Origin: Phycisphaerales bacterium
GTDB lineage: Bacteria > Planctomycetota > Phycisphaerae > Phycisphaerales > UBA1924
Reading direction: 5' to 3'
Assembly: GCA_028279375.1 (NCBI GenBank)
Contig: JANQNW010000012.1
Coordinates: forward strand, 62,001 to 126,000
Length of the DNA stretch: 64,000 nt
In this document: positions 52,558-60,609 of the stretch, piece by piece
How positions within the stretch are numbered: the stretch's first letter is position 1
Layout: each line of letters opens with the position of its first letter
Translations under genes and position numbers: made by a program
The notes under the pieces: model-generated
Seen by the model: the letters and a program-made list of their open reading frames with translations, nothing else
Databases searched by the model: none
Told to the model about the DNA's origin: nothing

Positions 52558-53852
52558 GTGGCGTCCTCCGCCAGATCGGAGTCGTTCATGAGGCTGACGA
52601 GGATCGACTCGACCGCGCCCTCGCGCAGGCGCTCGACCTCGAGACGGACGTTGCCGAGCGTGGTGACGTCGCCCGCCTTCGGAACGCGACCCAGTCTCTG
52701 GGCGATCAGTCCGGCGACGGTGGCCGCCCGTGTGCTCTCGATAATGCTGAAGGTGTTATGCCAGTCGTGCGCCGCCAGGCGGCCGCTGACCCTCCAGACG
52801 CCGCGACGAACGACTTCGATCTCCTCACCCAGACGATCCGGCACGTCGTCCTGCGTCGGCTCAGCGCGGAGTGAGGCGCCTCCAAGGAGGCGTTTCACAA
52901 TGTCGGAAAATGAGATTACGCCGACGACGCCGCCAAACTCATCAACGACAATGGCGAATCGCTCGTTCTTTTGGCGCATCGTCACGAGGAGTTGATCCAA
53001 CGTCGCCTGTTCCGGAACAAAGAGAGGAGCATCGGCGAACTCCGCGAGCGATCGCGGTGTGTCGAGCTCCGACGCGAGCATGTAGTCGTTTGTGCGCAAC
53101 ACGCCTGAGACGCCGGTGTCCAGCGATCGATCGCAGAGTGGAATCGAGGCGAACGGATGCTCTCGAAGGAGGGCGAGCGCCTCATCGTGGTCCGCGGTCG
53201 CAGCGAGCCACTTCACATCGACGCGCGGCGTCATGACATCGTCCACGTGCCACACGCCGAGATCCGTGACCGTGCGCAGGAGTTCTGCCTCCTCACTGCC
53301 GAGAACCTGCTGCTCGTGACTCAGGGCCAGAAGGGCCCCGAGCTCATCTGGAGTGAGCGTCGGCGGCTCGGAGGACGGGCGGATCACCCGCGCAAGCGGT
53401 TCAACGATGAAACGACTCAGCGGTCCACGAATCACGCCGAGAATCCTGTGGACGATGAGGAGCGTGGGCGCAAAGAGAGAACACCAGCGCACTCGATTGG
53501 CGCTGGCGAGCAGCTTCGGCGCCACCTCGGCGAAGAGAATGATCGAGAGCAGCGATCCGACGCTGAATCCGGCCCCGATCAGCGCGCTTTCACTCCGAAG
53601 GACCAGCACCGATGTGATCACGAAATACAGAACATTGATCACCATGTTGCCGAGAAGCAGCGTGATGAGGAGGTGGCGCCTGCTGCGAAGCAGCGTGTGC
53701 GTTGAGGATGCGCTCAGGCCCCCGCGTCGCGAGATGAGCGAGAGCTCCTGCTGCCGTAGGCCAAAGAGGGCCGTCTCAGATCCGGAGAAGAACGCCGATG
53801 CGACAAGGAGGAAGGGGAGCGTCGCCAGAAGTGGAAAGTCTGCGGCGGACAT
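52554..53852 (-). CDS. HlyC/CorC family protein (CNNM, CBS, CorC_HlyC)
   Basis: 432 aa full-length partner of the next gene. DUF21 domain (LPFLLVASAFFSGSETALFGLRQQELSLI; SETALF motif), VFVPEQATLDQLL within the CBS pair (about 200-330) and VVDEFGGVVGVISFSDIVKRLLGG, then a CorC_HlyC domain (VSGRLAAHDWHNTF..VAGLIAQRLGRVPKAGD..LEVERL). Likely divalent-cation transport or efflux at the cytoplasmic membrane. Two tandem CNNM genes with an overlap suggest a heteromeric complex. Confidence 0.9.
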   Translation of the reverse strand: MSAADFPLLATLPFLLVASAFFSGSETALFGLRQQELSLISRRGGLSASSTHTLLRSRRHLLITLLLGNMVINVLYFVITSVLVLRSESALIGAGFSVGSLLSIILFAEVAPKLLASANRVRWCSLFAPTLLIVHRILGVIRGPLSRFIVEPLARVIRPSSEPPTLTPDELGALLALSHEQQVLGSEEAELLRTVTDLGVWHVDDVMTPRVDVKWLAATADHDEALALLREHPFASIPLCDRSLDTGVSGVLRTNDYMLASELDTPRSLAEFADAPLFVPEQATLDQLLVTMRQKNERFAIVVDEFGGVVGVISFSDIVKRLLGGASLRAEPTQDDVPDRLGEEIEVVRRGVWRVSGRLAAHDWHNTFSIIESTRAATVAGLIAQRLGRVPKAGDVTTLGNVRLEVERLREGAVESILVSLMNDSDLAEDAT

Positions 53853-53897
53853 CAGATCGAGATCATACGACGCTCCGTCGAGGCGAGCGGTTCGAGC

Positions 53898-54413
53898 TCA
53901 TGCGCCCGTGCGTGCGTCGTCGATCTGTTCGAGCATGCGCTCGAGATATCTCCAGACATTGAGCTCGAGGCGGATCGTCAGCAACGCATCGCGATCTCCG
54001 CGCGTCGCTCGGTTGAAAAGACCGCGCAGCCGTGCTTCAAGCTCACCGCGCTGATCCGTGGCCCAGCTCCTGAATCGCCCGACGTCGTCCCCCTCGGCTT
54101 GCACAGCTTCGAGATCCTGGCGCACCTCCATCATCTCCATCAGGAAGGTCGGAGGGAGCGACTTGTCTTCTTCTTTCGACGGGCCACCGAGCCGCGCCAG
54201 GAGCGCGCCTGCGCGCTGTTCAGGATCGTCGAGAATTCTTCGCGCGCGATTGAGTTCGGCGGTTCTGCGCGCGATCTCAGCGTCGGAGTCCACCCCGGCC
54301 TCCTGTCGATCAGGATGAAGGCGGGCGGACTGGGCCAGCCCCGCCTGACGGACCTTCGCGCTGTCGAGCTCGAAGAACGCCGGCACGCCAAGGAGGTCGA
54401 AGGGGTCGGACAT
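53898..54413 (-). CDS. hscB: HscB-like Fe-S J-domain co-chaperone
   Basis: 171 aa. FDLLGVPAFFELD is the HscB opening, with the J-domain HPD at residues 33-35 (ARLHPDRQE) and the C-terminal helical scaffold-binding domain (FLMEMMEVRQDLEAVQAEGD). HscB delivers IscU to the Hsp70 HscA for cluster transfer. No isc genes are adjacent. ATG 54413 is chosen because upstream codons are antisense to the next gene's start. It is the first gene of the minus-strand set that contains nuoI, an Fe-S subunit. Confidence 0.85.
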   Translation of the reverse strand: MSDPFDLLGVPAFFELDSAKVRQAGLAQSARLHPDRQEAGVDSDAEIARRTAELNRARRILDDPEQRAGALLARLGGPSKEEDKSLPPTFLMEMMEVRQDLEAVQAEGDDVGRFRSWATDQRGELEARLRGLFNRATRGDRDALLTIRLELNVWRYLERMLEQIDDARTGA

Positions 54414-54510
54414 GGCGTCGATCGTAGCTTGGGGGGCGGCAGGGGGGATTCTGGCGGCTTGACGCCGTGGTCGTCTGCTAGACTCCTGTGCACTCAATCG
54501 GAGCCGTGCC

Positions 54511-55203
54511 TTGGCGAGACACATCGGAATTGTCGCAATGAGTCCGGAAGGCTCGGCCCTGTGCTATCGACGCATTGCGCGCCTTGCGTCCGAGATCGCG
54601 GACGCTGATTCCAGGCCGTTGATCACACTGCACAATCTCCCCTTCGCGACATATCTCGACGCCGTTTATGAGGGTGATTGGGCGAAGGTCGGACAGATGC
54701 TTCGCTGGTCGTCGGAGACGCTTGCCGCCGCGGGCGCTGATTTCTGCATCCTTCCGGACAACGTGGCGCACTACGCGATGCACTTCGTCGAGGACCAGAC
54801 TCCGATTCCGTGGATCAATATGATCGACCTCGTGGCGGAGGCAGTCTGCCGAGACGGCCTCAAGACCGTCGGCATCGTGGGCACGAAGCTTTTGATGACC
54901 GGCTCCGTCTACCAGACCGTCCTGGGTATGCGCGGCGTCGTCGTGCATCCACCGTCGGATGAGGATGCGGATCGTATTGACAGCGTCATCTTCAATGAAC
55001 TCGTTGAAGGACGCATTGAGCCGGAGTCTCAGCAGTTCTTCACCGACTCGATCAAACGCCTTCAGGACAATGGCTGCGAGGGCGTAATTCTCGGCTCGAC
55101 TGAGACGCCGCTCCTGCTGCGCGCGGGAGTCGTCGGGATGCCGACGTACGATCCTGTCGAACTCCTTGTCGACGCGGCGATGCGTCGCGCCCTCGAGAAC
55201 TGA
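54511..55203 (+). CDS. Aspartate/glutamate racemase-fold protein lacking both catalytic Cys
   Basis: 230 aa. The two half-domains of the family are present: HIGIVAMSPEGSALCYRRI, GADFCILPDNVAHYAM in the first and CEGVILGSTETPLLL in the second. Aspartate racemases use one Cys in PCNTAH and one in GCTE; here they are Asp83 (PDNVAH) and Ser196 (GSTE). A Cys at 79 is close but out of register. Racemisation by the two-Cys mechanism is therefore unlikely; isomerase, lyase or binding roles are possible. TTG start; divergent from hscB across 97 bp. Confidence 0.8.
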   Translation: MARHIGIVAMSPEGSALCYRRIARLASEIADADSRPLITLHNLPFATYLDAVYEGDWAKVGQMLRWSSETLAAAGADFCILPDNVAHYAMHFVEDQTPIPWINMIDLVAEAVCRDGLKTVGIVGTKLLMTGSVYQTVLGMRGVVVHPPSDEDADRIDSVIFNELVEGRIEPESQQFFTDSIKRLQDNGCEGVILGSTETPLLLRAGVVGMPTYDPVELLVDAAMRRALEN

Positions 55204-55228
55204 TCGTCACCGAATATGCGCACTGGAA

Positions 55229-55260
55229 AGGCCCGATCTCGCGAGAGATCGGGCCCTTGT
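55229..55260. terminator. Bidirectional terminator
   Basis: GGCCCGATCTC / GAGATCGGGCC form an 11-bp stem with a GCGA tetraloop between two convergent genes, 26 bp after one stop and 22 bp from the other. Flanked by A-rich sequence to the left and CTTGT to the right. Confidence 0.8.
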
Positions 55261-55282
55261 CATATTCGAGTTATGACCATGC

Positions 55283-55939
55283 TCAGTGCGCGTACTTGAC
55301 GCTGCAGCCGTAGGGCTTCGTCTTCGAAGTCGTGACAGTCTCACCCTTCTTCAACTGATCGAGCGCCTGGGCGACATAGTTGACATAGCCGCTGCCGCCG
55401 ATGTTGCGACCAGCGCGGTCATTATCAATCGCGCCAGCGTAGACGAGCGTGCCTTCCTTGTTGATGATGAACATGTCCGGCGTCGTCTTCGCGCCGTAGA
55501 TGTGACCGATTTCGCCGCGGTCATCGATGAGCACGGGGTACTCGATGTCGAATTCCTTCACCGCGCGCTTGTTGCGATCTACGCCGGCGCCCTGTTTGCC
55601 CTTGGCGCCTGAGTTGATCGCCAACCAGACAACGCCGTCGAACTTGTCGGCGGTCTCGGCCATCGTGCGATGCTTCTTGTGATGACGCTTCACGTACGGG
55701 CAGTCCGGATTGAACCACTCGAGGACGACGACCTTGCCGTCTTCGGTGTAGTCGCTGAGCGTGTGCGACTTGCCAAAGACATCCGTCAGCGTGAAATCGG
55801 GCGCCGGGAGACCGAGCTCCGCGTGGGCATGATCATGCGGCGCCGCAATCGCGGGCGACGGACTGAGAGCGACTGTCGCGGCCCCGGCGACGGCCAGGCT
55901 GACGACTCCTGCAAGGAAACCGGTCTTCCAAAACTTCAT
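55283..55939 (-). CDS. Exported redoxin (peroxiredoxin-like 1 / TlpA type)
   Basis: 218 aa. Signal peptide (about 1-33), a His-rich mature start (PHDHAHAELG), then a thioredoxin fold: LPAPDFTLTDVFGKSHTL, VVLEWFNPDCPYVKRHHKKH with Cys80 in NPDCPYV, TTPDMFIINKEGTLVYAGAID. A second Cys sits at the C-terminal end (YGCSVKYAH). The N-x-x-CP-Y-V-K form is that of the PRX-like subgroup. AAGGAG precedes the ATG. It is 64 bp downstream of a DsbD-alpha-like gene, so electrons could pass between them. Confidence 0.88.
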   Translation of the reverse strand: MKFWKTGFLAGVVSLAVAGAATVALSPSPAIAAPHDHAHAELGLPAPDFTLTDVFGKSHTLSDYTEDGKVVVLEWFNPDCPYVKRHHKKHRTMAETADKFDGVVWLAINSGAKGKQGAGVDRNKRAVKEFDIEYPVLIDDRGEIGHIYGAKTTPDMFIINKEGTLVYAGAIDNDRAGRNIGGSGYVNYVAQALDQLKKGETVTTSKTKPYGCSVKYAH

Positions 55940-56003
55940 AGTGACTACTCCTTGGAACACGTGAGACGACCTGCGTCTCGGATGATCTCTGATCGGTCGC
56001 GCG

Positions 56004-56927
56004 TCAGTTGCGTCGCGACTCCTGCGATGATGCGCCCCGCTCCGTTTGCGGCGCGTCGATGATGATCTCAAGAAAGCTCCGCTTGTTCCCGCGGTGCACC
56101 TCCAGGACGCCCTCAATCTTGGCCGCGTTTCCCTTGAATGCAGGATACGCGACGCGAAGGGTGTCTCCGCGGGTATCAGTGTCTGTCAGGACGGACACCG
56201 GTCCGGACTCCTCGGGCAATGCATGAAAATAGGTCATTCGCGTCGCGCCGTCTGCGGTGAGAACAAGGGAGCCCTCTTCCCATCGCGCCTGAACCCTGTC
56301 ATTCGGAGACACCTCGCGCGGCGCTCGCTCGCGTGTGCGCTGAAGCTCAGGGTGCGTCTCGCTCGGAATTAGCCTGGGATGGGCGCCGGGGCTGCCGACA
56401 GGAAGCGTGATCGAGTACTGGCCGGAACCCAGGAGACAGAGGTCCCTGCAGACGAGCCAGTCGACTGTCGCGCGAATCTCGACTTCCTCCGCTTCCTCCA
56501 GGTCGCCCGACGAGAAGATCGGGATGATCAGCGTGACCTCATGCTCATGAATGAAGTCGACGAGATCGCCGCTGTGGACGTATCGCTTGGGCGTCGGCCA
56601 GATGATCTCACCGGCCTCGAGGCCCGGGGGGAGATCGAGCGAGATGGTGGGAGGGGCCCCCGTGTCCCCGGAGTTCCTCCAATAGATATGCCATTCCGGC
56701 TTGATGCGGAAAGAGACTCCGAGTTCGAGAGGCTCACCGATCGTCAGATGCGTCGCCTCGGTGATCAGGGCGACGTCGACGAGCTCTTCTGCCGTCGGAG
56801 CCGGTTCCCTCCCGGAGAGATCAAAGAGGCTCTGTCCGCTCGCGGCGCTCGACAGCAATCCGGCCAGGAGGAATCCCAGCAAGGACTGAACCGGAGCAAC
56901 AGATTCGGGCATAGACAGGGGTCGCAT
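56004..56927 (-). CDS. DsbD N-terminal (DsbD-alpha/ScsB-like) domain protein, exported
   Basis: 307 aa. Signal peptide to about residue 32, then a DsbD-alpha immunoglobulin-like domain: LTIGEPLELGVSFRIKPEWHIYW, APPTISLDLPPGLEAGEIIWPTP, and the redox pair VDWLVCRDLCLLGSG (Cys161, Cys165). The family shuttles reducing power in the periplasm. No membrane beta domain or C-terminal thioredoxin domain is fused, so it must get electrons from another protein. A beta-rich tail follows with EVHRGNKRSFLEI. Start ATG 56927 rather than the TTG one codon upstream. Confidence 0.82.
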   Translation of the reverse strand: MRPLSMPESVAPVQSLLGFLLAGLLSSAASGQSLFDLSGREPAPTAEELVDVALITEATHLTIGEPLELGVSFRIKPEWHIYWRNSGDTGAPPTISLDLPPGLEAGEIIWPTPKRYVHSGDLVDFIHEHEVTLIIPIFSSGDLEEAEEVEIRATVDWLVCRDLCLLGSGQYSITLPVGSPGAHPRLIPSETHPELQRTRERAPREVSPNDRVQARWEEGSLVLTADGATRMTYFHALPEESGPVSVLTDTDTRGDTLRVAYPAFKGNAAKIEGVLEVHRGNKRSFLEIIIDAPQTERGASSQESRRN

Positions 56928-57021
56928 CAAGGCTGTGGGCTCCAGCGGAGGCCCCGGACGTCGATCGGGGCGTCTGAGTCCTACCGATGAATCGCCGGGC
57001 TGGTCGCATTATTCTCTTGGC

Positions 57022-57492
57022 ATGGATGATATGAACTCCAACTCACCCGTTCGTCATTCACGGCATGGTCACGCTCGCCGGGCCCTCGCCGCTGGCTTCA
57101 CGTTGGCCCTGGCGCTGGCGCTCGCCGCATGCGGAAACAAGATCACGGACCAGTCGGTCCTGAGAATCCAGACCACCGACATGGCCGCGCGCGTCGAGGC
57201 GTCGAGTCGAGGCCGCGTCATGATCATTGACTCCCGGAATGCGACGCAGTTCGCCGCGGGTCATATCCCCGGCGCCGTCAATGTGCGCCTTCCTGATCTC
57301 CGGAAGGAGCGATGGGAGACCGAACTCCGGAAGAGGAACACGCTCATCGTCTACGGGCAGAATCCGGGCTCCGCCAGCGCAATCGCGATGGCGAAGCGTC
57401 TGATGGAGATGGGCATGAAGGACGTCCGTCTGTACGAGCGAGGCTTCGACGAGTGGCGCGACGCGGGGCTCACCGTCGCGCGCGGCGACTGA
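57022..57492 (+). CDS. Rhodanese-fold lipoprotein without active-site Cys
   Basis: 156 aa. Lipobox LALAAC (Cys37) after a hydrophobic core. The rhodanese fold follows: RGRVMIIDSRNATQFAAGHIPGAVNVRL, and GFDEWRDAGLTV at the end. The active loop, normally YC-x-x-G-x-R, reads VYGQNPGSASA, so the Cys is Gly112 (codon GGG) and the Arg is absent. Sulfurtransferase activity is thus unlikely; a phosphate-binding or partner-binding rhodanese is possible. The start follows the shorter of two in-frame options, based on the lipoprotein leader. Confidence 0.82.
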   Translation: MDDMNSNSPVRHSRHGHARRALAAGFTLALALALAACGNKITDQSVLRIQTTDMAARVEASSRGRVMIIDSRNATQFAAGHIPGAVNVRLPDLRKERWETELRKRNTLIVYGQNPGSASAIAMAKRLMEMGMKDVRLYERGFDEWRDAGLTVARGD

Positions 57493-57530
57493 CAAAAAAA
57501 GCGACCCGGACCGAATCAGATCGGTCCGGG
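57493..57530 (-). terminator. Intrinsic terminator of the fibro-slime gene
   Basis: CCCGGACCGA / TCGGTCCGGG is a perfect 10-bp stem with a 6-nt loop. On the minus strand it is followed by TCGC and seven T residues, and it is 58 bp after the fibro-slime stop. Also touches the rhodanese stop, so it may serve both strands. Confidence 0.85.
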
Positions 57531-57587
57531 CGCCGGCGTGGTTGGAGGTCGTTATGCGCGCCTCGGCCGGAGGCGCGGCTTCATGGC

Positions 57588-58577
57588 TCAGTCATACATC
57601 GCAGCCGTCGTCGGAAGCTCGGCGTTGCGAAGCGAGAGCGTTGTTTCGATCCGGAAGTTCGACTGCGTGCGGTGACGCTCTGCGAAGAAGAATCGCAGGT
57701 CATACGTCTGGCCGTTCTCAAGCCATCCGAGGCGGTCGAGATCGATCGTCTGCGAGACGCGCGAGTGCACGCCGCCGATATCGATCACGAGCTTGCCGTC
57801 GACGAAGACGTAGACATCATCGTCGCCCGTAAAGGTGAAGACGTGTCCGGCGCCTTCCTCGAATGTGAACTCCGTCGCAAGCTCATAGGTGAAGTGGAAG
57901 TTGCGATTGTTGCCCGCCGAGTTGCCGAGCAGTTCGCCGTTGATCGGGAAGAAGCCGCCGAGGTTCTGATACGCCTCGTCCTGGCGATCGTCGAACGTGT
58001 AGACATTCGATCCGGTCTGACGGACGAGCGTAATGTCGAGCGGCGCCCAGACATTCACACCCGGGACGTTTCGCCACCAGTCCTCGATCGAGCTCTCGCT
58101 CGAGACGGAGCCTGACGCGCCGCTCGTGGAGCCGGCGACATCACCGGCGCGGGACTCGACGTACTCGCGGGGCGACATGATGTTGCGGCCTTCACCGTCT
58201 CGCCACTGAGACGAGACCTTGGCGCCGAATCCGCGGAATGCGGGCTTGTTGTCACCGTCGAGATTGTCAGCGACCACATCGATGTAATGGCCGAAGCTGC
58301 CGTCAGGGCGTCTCTCGAAATCGGGGTGTCCACCCTCGACAGAGCGCTCCGCGAAGTCGCGAACGGTGCCCGAGAGTGTGATCGAACTCGGCAGATGGCC
58401 GAACGGGTCATTTCCCACCATCTGAGATGAGCCGGAGACGCCTCCGAGCGTGCCTGTGGACTGGATCGTCTCCTCGGACGCATCCGCGCTCGACGGCATC
58501 GCGACGTACACCAGACCGGCGGCGGCGACGAGGCCGAGGGCGGTCAACGTGTTGTTGCAGATTGACTTGCGGTTCAT
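57588..58577 (-). CDS. Fibro-slime domain protein, exported
   Basis: 329 aa. Signal peptide (LTALGLVAAAGLVYVAMPSSADA), then the fibro-slime fold: ITLSGTVRDFAERSVEGGHPDFER, FFPINGELLGNSAGNNRNFHFTYEL, FTFEEGAGHVFTFTGDDDVYVFVDGKLVIDIGGVHS (in runs), QTIDLDRLGWLENGQTYDLRFFFAERH. This PA14-related, calcium-binding extracellular family is known from Fibrobacter, Dictyostelium and planctomycetes, usually in surface adhesins. No membrane anchor or dockerin is present, so it is probably secreted. It shares an upstream region with murA. Confidence 0.88.
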   Translation of the reverse strand: MNRKSICNNTLTALGLVAAAGLVYVAMPSSADASEETIQSTGTLGGVSGSSQMVGNDPFGHLPSSITLSGTVRDFAERSVEGGHPDFERRPDGSFGHYIDVVADNLDGDNKPAFRGFGAKVSSQWRDGEGRNIMSPREYVESRAGDVAGSTSGASGSVSSESSIEDWWRNVPGVNVWAPLDITLVRQTGSNVYTFDDRQDEAYQNLGGFFPINGELLGNSAGNNRNFHFTYELATEFTFEEGAGHVFTFTGDDDVYVFVDGKLVIDIGGVHSRVSQTIDLDRLGWLENGQTYDLRFFFAERHRTQSNFRIETTLSLRNAELPTTAAMYD

Positions 58578-58837
58578 GTGACAGACCTCCTCCAGGGAGC
58601 AGCATTGAGTGTGCAGCCGTCCTATGCATGCGACTGCAGCACGTCAGAACTTACGATTCGCGTCCGCACCACAAAGTGGCGCCATGGGAAAAGGGGGTGG
58701 GGCGCGTGAAGTTGTGCGGCTTGCGCGCTCCCGCGTCGCGCCTGAGCGCCGGGCGCGCCGCAGGCCGATGTATGATCGGACTCCTCGCCGGACGGAAGTG
58801 CACGCCGGTAAATACTCACCGAAGCGGATCAAGCGAC

Positions 58838-60244
58838 ATGGACGCATTTGTCATTCACGGAGGACCTCGCCTGGTCGGCCGACTCGCCGTCAATGGGTCC
58901 AAGAACGCGGCGCTCCCCCTCATGGCGGCTGCTCTGCTGACGGATCAGCCGATCCATATAGAGGGCGCGCCGCGCCTGGCGGATATCGCGAGCATGGTCC
59001 GACTTCTCGAGGATCTCGGCTGCGAGACCTCCGAGGAGGTCAGTGACAGCGCGAGCGCCACGGCGGGACGAGAGGCCGAGCGAACCCTGACCTTCAGAAG
59101 CACCGACTGGTCCTCCAGTCACGCCCGATACGAGATTGTCAGGACGATGCGCGCCAGCATTTGCGCTCTCGGACCCATGCTCGCTCGGCGCGGGCAGGCC
59201 CGGATATCGATGCCGGGTGGATGCGCGATCGGCGACAGACCGGTGGACCTCCATCTTCGGGGTCTTGCGGCGCTCGGGGCCGACATTGCTCTCGAATCCG
59301 GCGACATCATCGCCACCGCGCCCGGGCATGCCCCCGGTCGTCCCGGACGACTCCGCGGCGCGACGATTTTTCTGGGCGGGCCCTTCGGATCGACGGTTCT
59401 CGGAACCGCCAACATTCTCTGCGCCGCGACGCTTGCGCGCGGGCAGACGATTATCGAGTCCGCAGCCTGCGAGCCGGAGATCGTCGATCTCGCACGACTT
59501 CTTGGGGCCATGGGAGCGCGCATCGAGGGCGCTGGCACGCCCCGCATTGTGATCGAGGGAGTCGACGAACTCGACGGCGGTCGGCATCGCGTCATGCCGG
59601 ATCGCATTGAAGCGGGCACTTTCATGATGGCGGCGGCAATGACGCGCGGACGTCTGACGCTTGAGAATTGCCCCCTCGACGCCATGCTCGCCGTCTCAGA
59701 CAGGCTGAAGGAGATCGGAGTCAGGATCGAGACGGATGAGACCGCTGCCGATACGCTCAGGGCCACTTGCGAGGTCACGATGGACGGGCTGCCGCGTCCG
59801 GCGCAGATGACGACGCAGCCCTATCCCGGTTTCCCGACGGATCTTCAGGCCCAGCTGCTGGCGCTTCTGACGCTCGCTGATGGCAACAGCGTCATCACGG
59901 AGAAGATCTATCCGGAACGCTACCTCCATGTGGCGGAGCTCTCTCGAATGGGGGCGCGCATCTTCCGTCAGGGACCGACGGTGGTGGTGAGCGGCGTGCG
60001 CCGTCTGGTCGGGGCGCCTGTGATGGCGAGCGACCTGCGCGCGTCGGCGAGTCTCGTGATGGCGGGTCTTGCGGCAGAGGGAACGACGATCATTCGCCGT
60101 GTCTATCACCTCGACCGTGGCTATGAGGCGATGGAGGAGGTCCTGTCGTCCATCGGCGCCCGCATTGAGCGCGTCGATGACAAGGATCTGCTGCTCGATG
60201 GGGCGCCACTGGGCGCGCTCGAATCCGGCGCCGGCGCTGTCTGA
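58838..60244 (+). CDS. murA: UDP-N-acetylglucosamine 1-carboxyvinyltransferase
   Basis: 468 aa, versus about 420 in E. coli. It transfers enolpyruvate to UDP-GlcNAc, the first committed step of peptidoglycan. NGSKNAALPLMAAAL at 19-33 (Lys22, Asn23), the active-site loop MPGGCAIGDRPVDLHL with Cys129 (fosfomycin target retained), GGLCGLEAD-like LAALGADI, TNPYPGFPTDLQAQ-like TQPYPGFPTDLQAQLLALL, and DLRASASLVMAGLAA are all visible. An insertion at about 65-92 (SEEVSDSASATAGREAER) explains part of the extra length. ATG 58838 is chosen because upstream codons are antisense to the divergent gene's leader. Confidence 0.95.
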   Translation: MDAFVIHGGPRLVGRLAVNGSKNAALPLMAAALLTDQPIHIEGAPRLADIASMVRLLEDLGCETSEEVSDSASATAGREAERTLTFRSTDWSSSHARYEIVRTMRASICALGPMLARRGQARISMPGGCAIGDRPVDLHLRGLAALGADIALESGDIIATAPGHAPGRPGRLRGATIFLGGPFGSTVLGTANILCAATLARGQTIIESAACEPEIVDLARLLGAMGARIEGAGTPRIVIEGVDELDGGRHRVMPDRIEAGTFMMAAAMTRGRLTLENCPLDAMLAVSDRLKEIGVRIETDETAADTLRATCEVTMDGLPRPAQMTTQPYPGFPTDLQAQLLALLTLADGNSVITEKIYPERYLHVAELSRMGARIFRQGPTVVVSGVRRLVGAPVMASDLRASASLVMAGLAAEGTTIIRRVYHLDRGYEAMEEVLSSIGARIERVDDKDLLLDGAPLGALESGAGAV

Positions 60245-60262
60245 CTTCTTCGGCGGATCGCG

Positions 60263-60538
60263 CTATTCCTCGCCGAATCGCGACTTCACGAGGTCAGTGA
60301 GTTTGCGAACCGCCTCCTCGGCGTCCGGTCCGGTCGCGACGATCTCGAGCGTTGTGCCTTTGGTCGCCGCAAGCATCAGCATCTGCATGATGGATTTGCC
60401 GTCCACTTCCTGGTCTTCGCGCCGAACGAGAATCTCCGAGGCGCACGACGACGCAAGGTCGACAAACGACATCGCCGGCCGGGCATGGAGTCCCAGTCGG
60501 TTTGCAACGACCACCTTAGCTGTCGCCTGCTGCGACAC
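60263..60538 (-). CDS. ptsH: HPr-family phosphocarrier protein
   Basis: 91 aa. RLGLHARPAMSFVDLAS carries the phosphorylated His18; KSIMQMLMLAATKGTTLEI carries the regulatory Ser49. All standard PTS HPr landmarks are present. It relays phosphate from enzyme I to EIIA proteins. GTG start. Third in a raiA, ptsN, ptsH group; no enzyme I gene is in the window. Confidence 0.92.
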   Translation of the reverse strand: MSQQATAKVVVANRLGLHARPAMSFVDLASSCASEILVRREDQEVDGKSIMQMLMLAATKGTTLEIVATGPDAEEAVRKLTDLVKSRFGEE

Positions 60539-60609
60539 GTGCTGCTCTCCGGGAGAGTGAGAAGACCTTCGGTTGTACGAATCGACCCGTGGTCCGACGG
60601 GCTGGGCGC

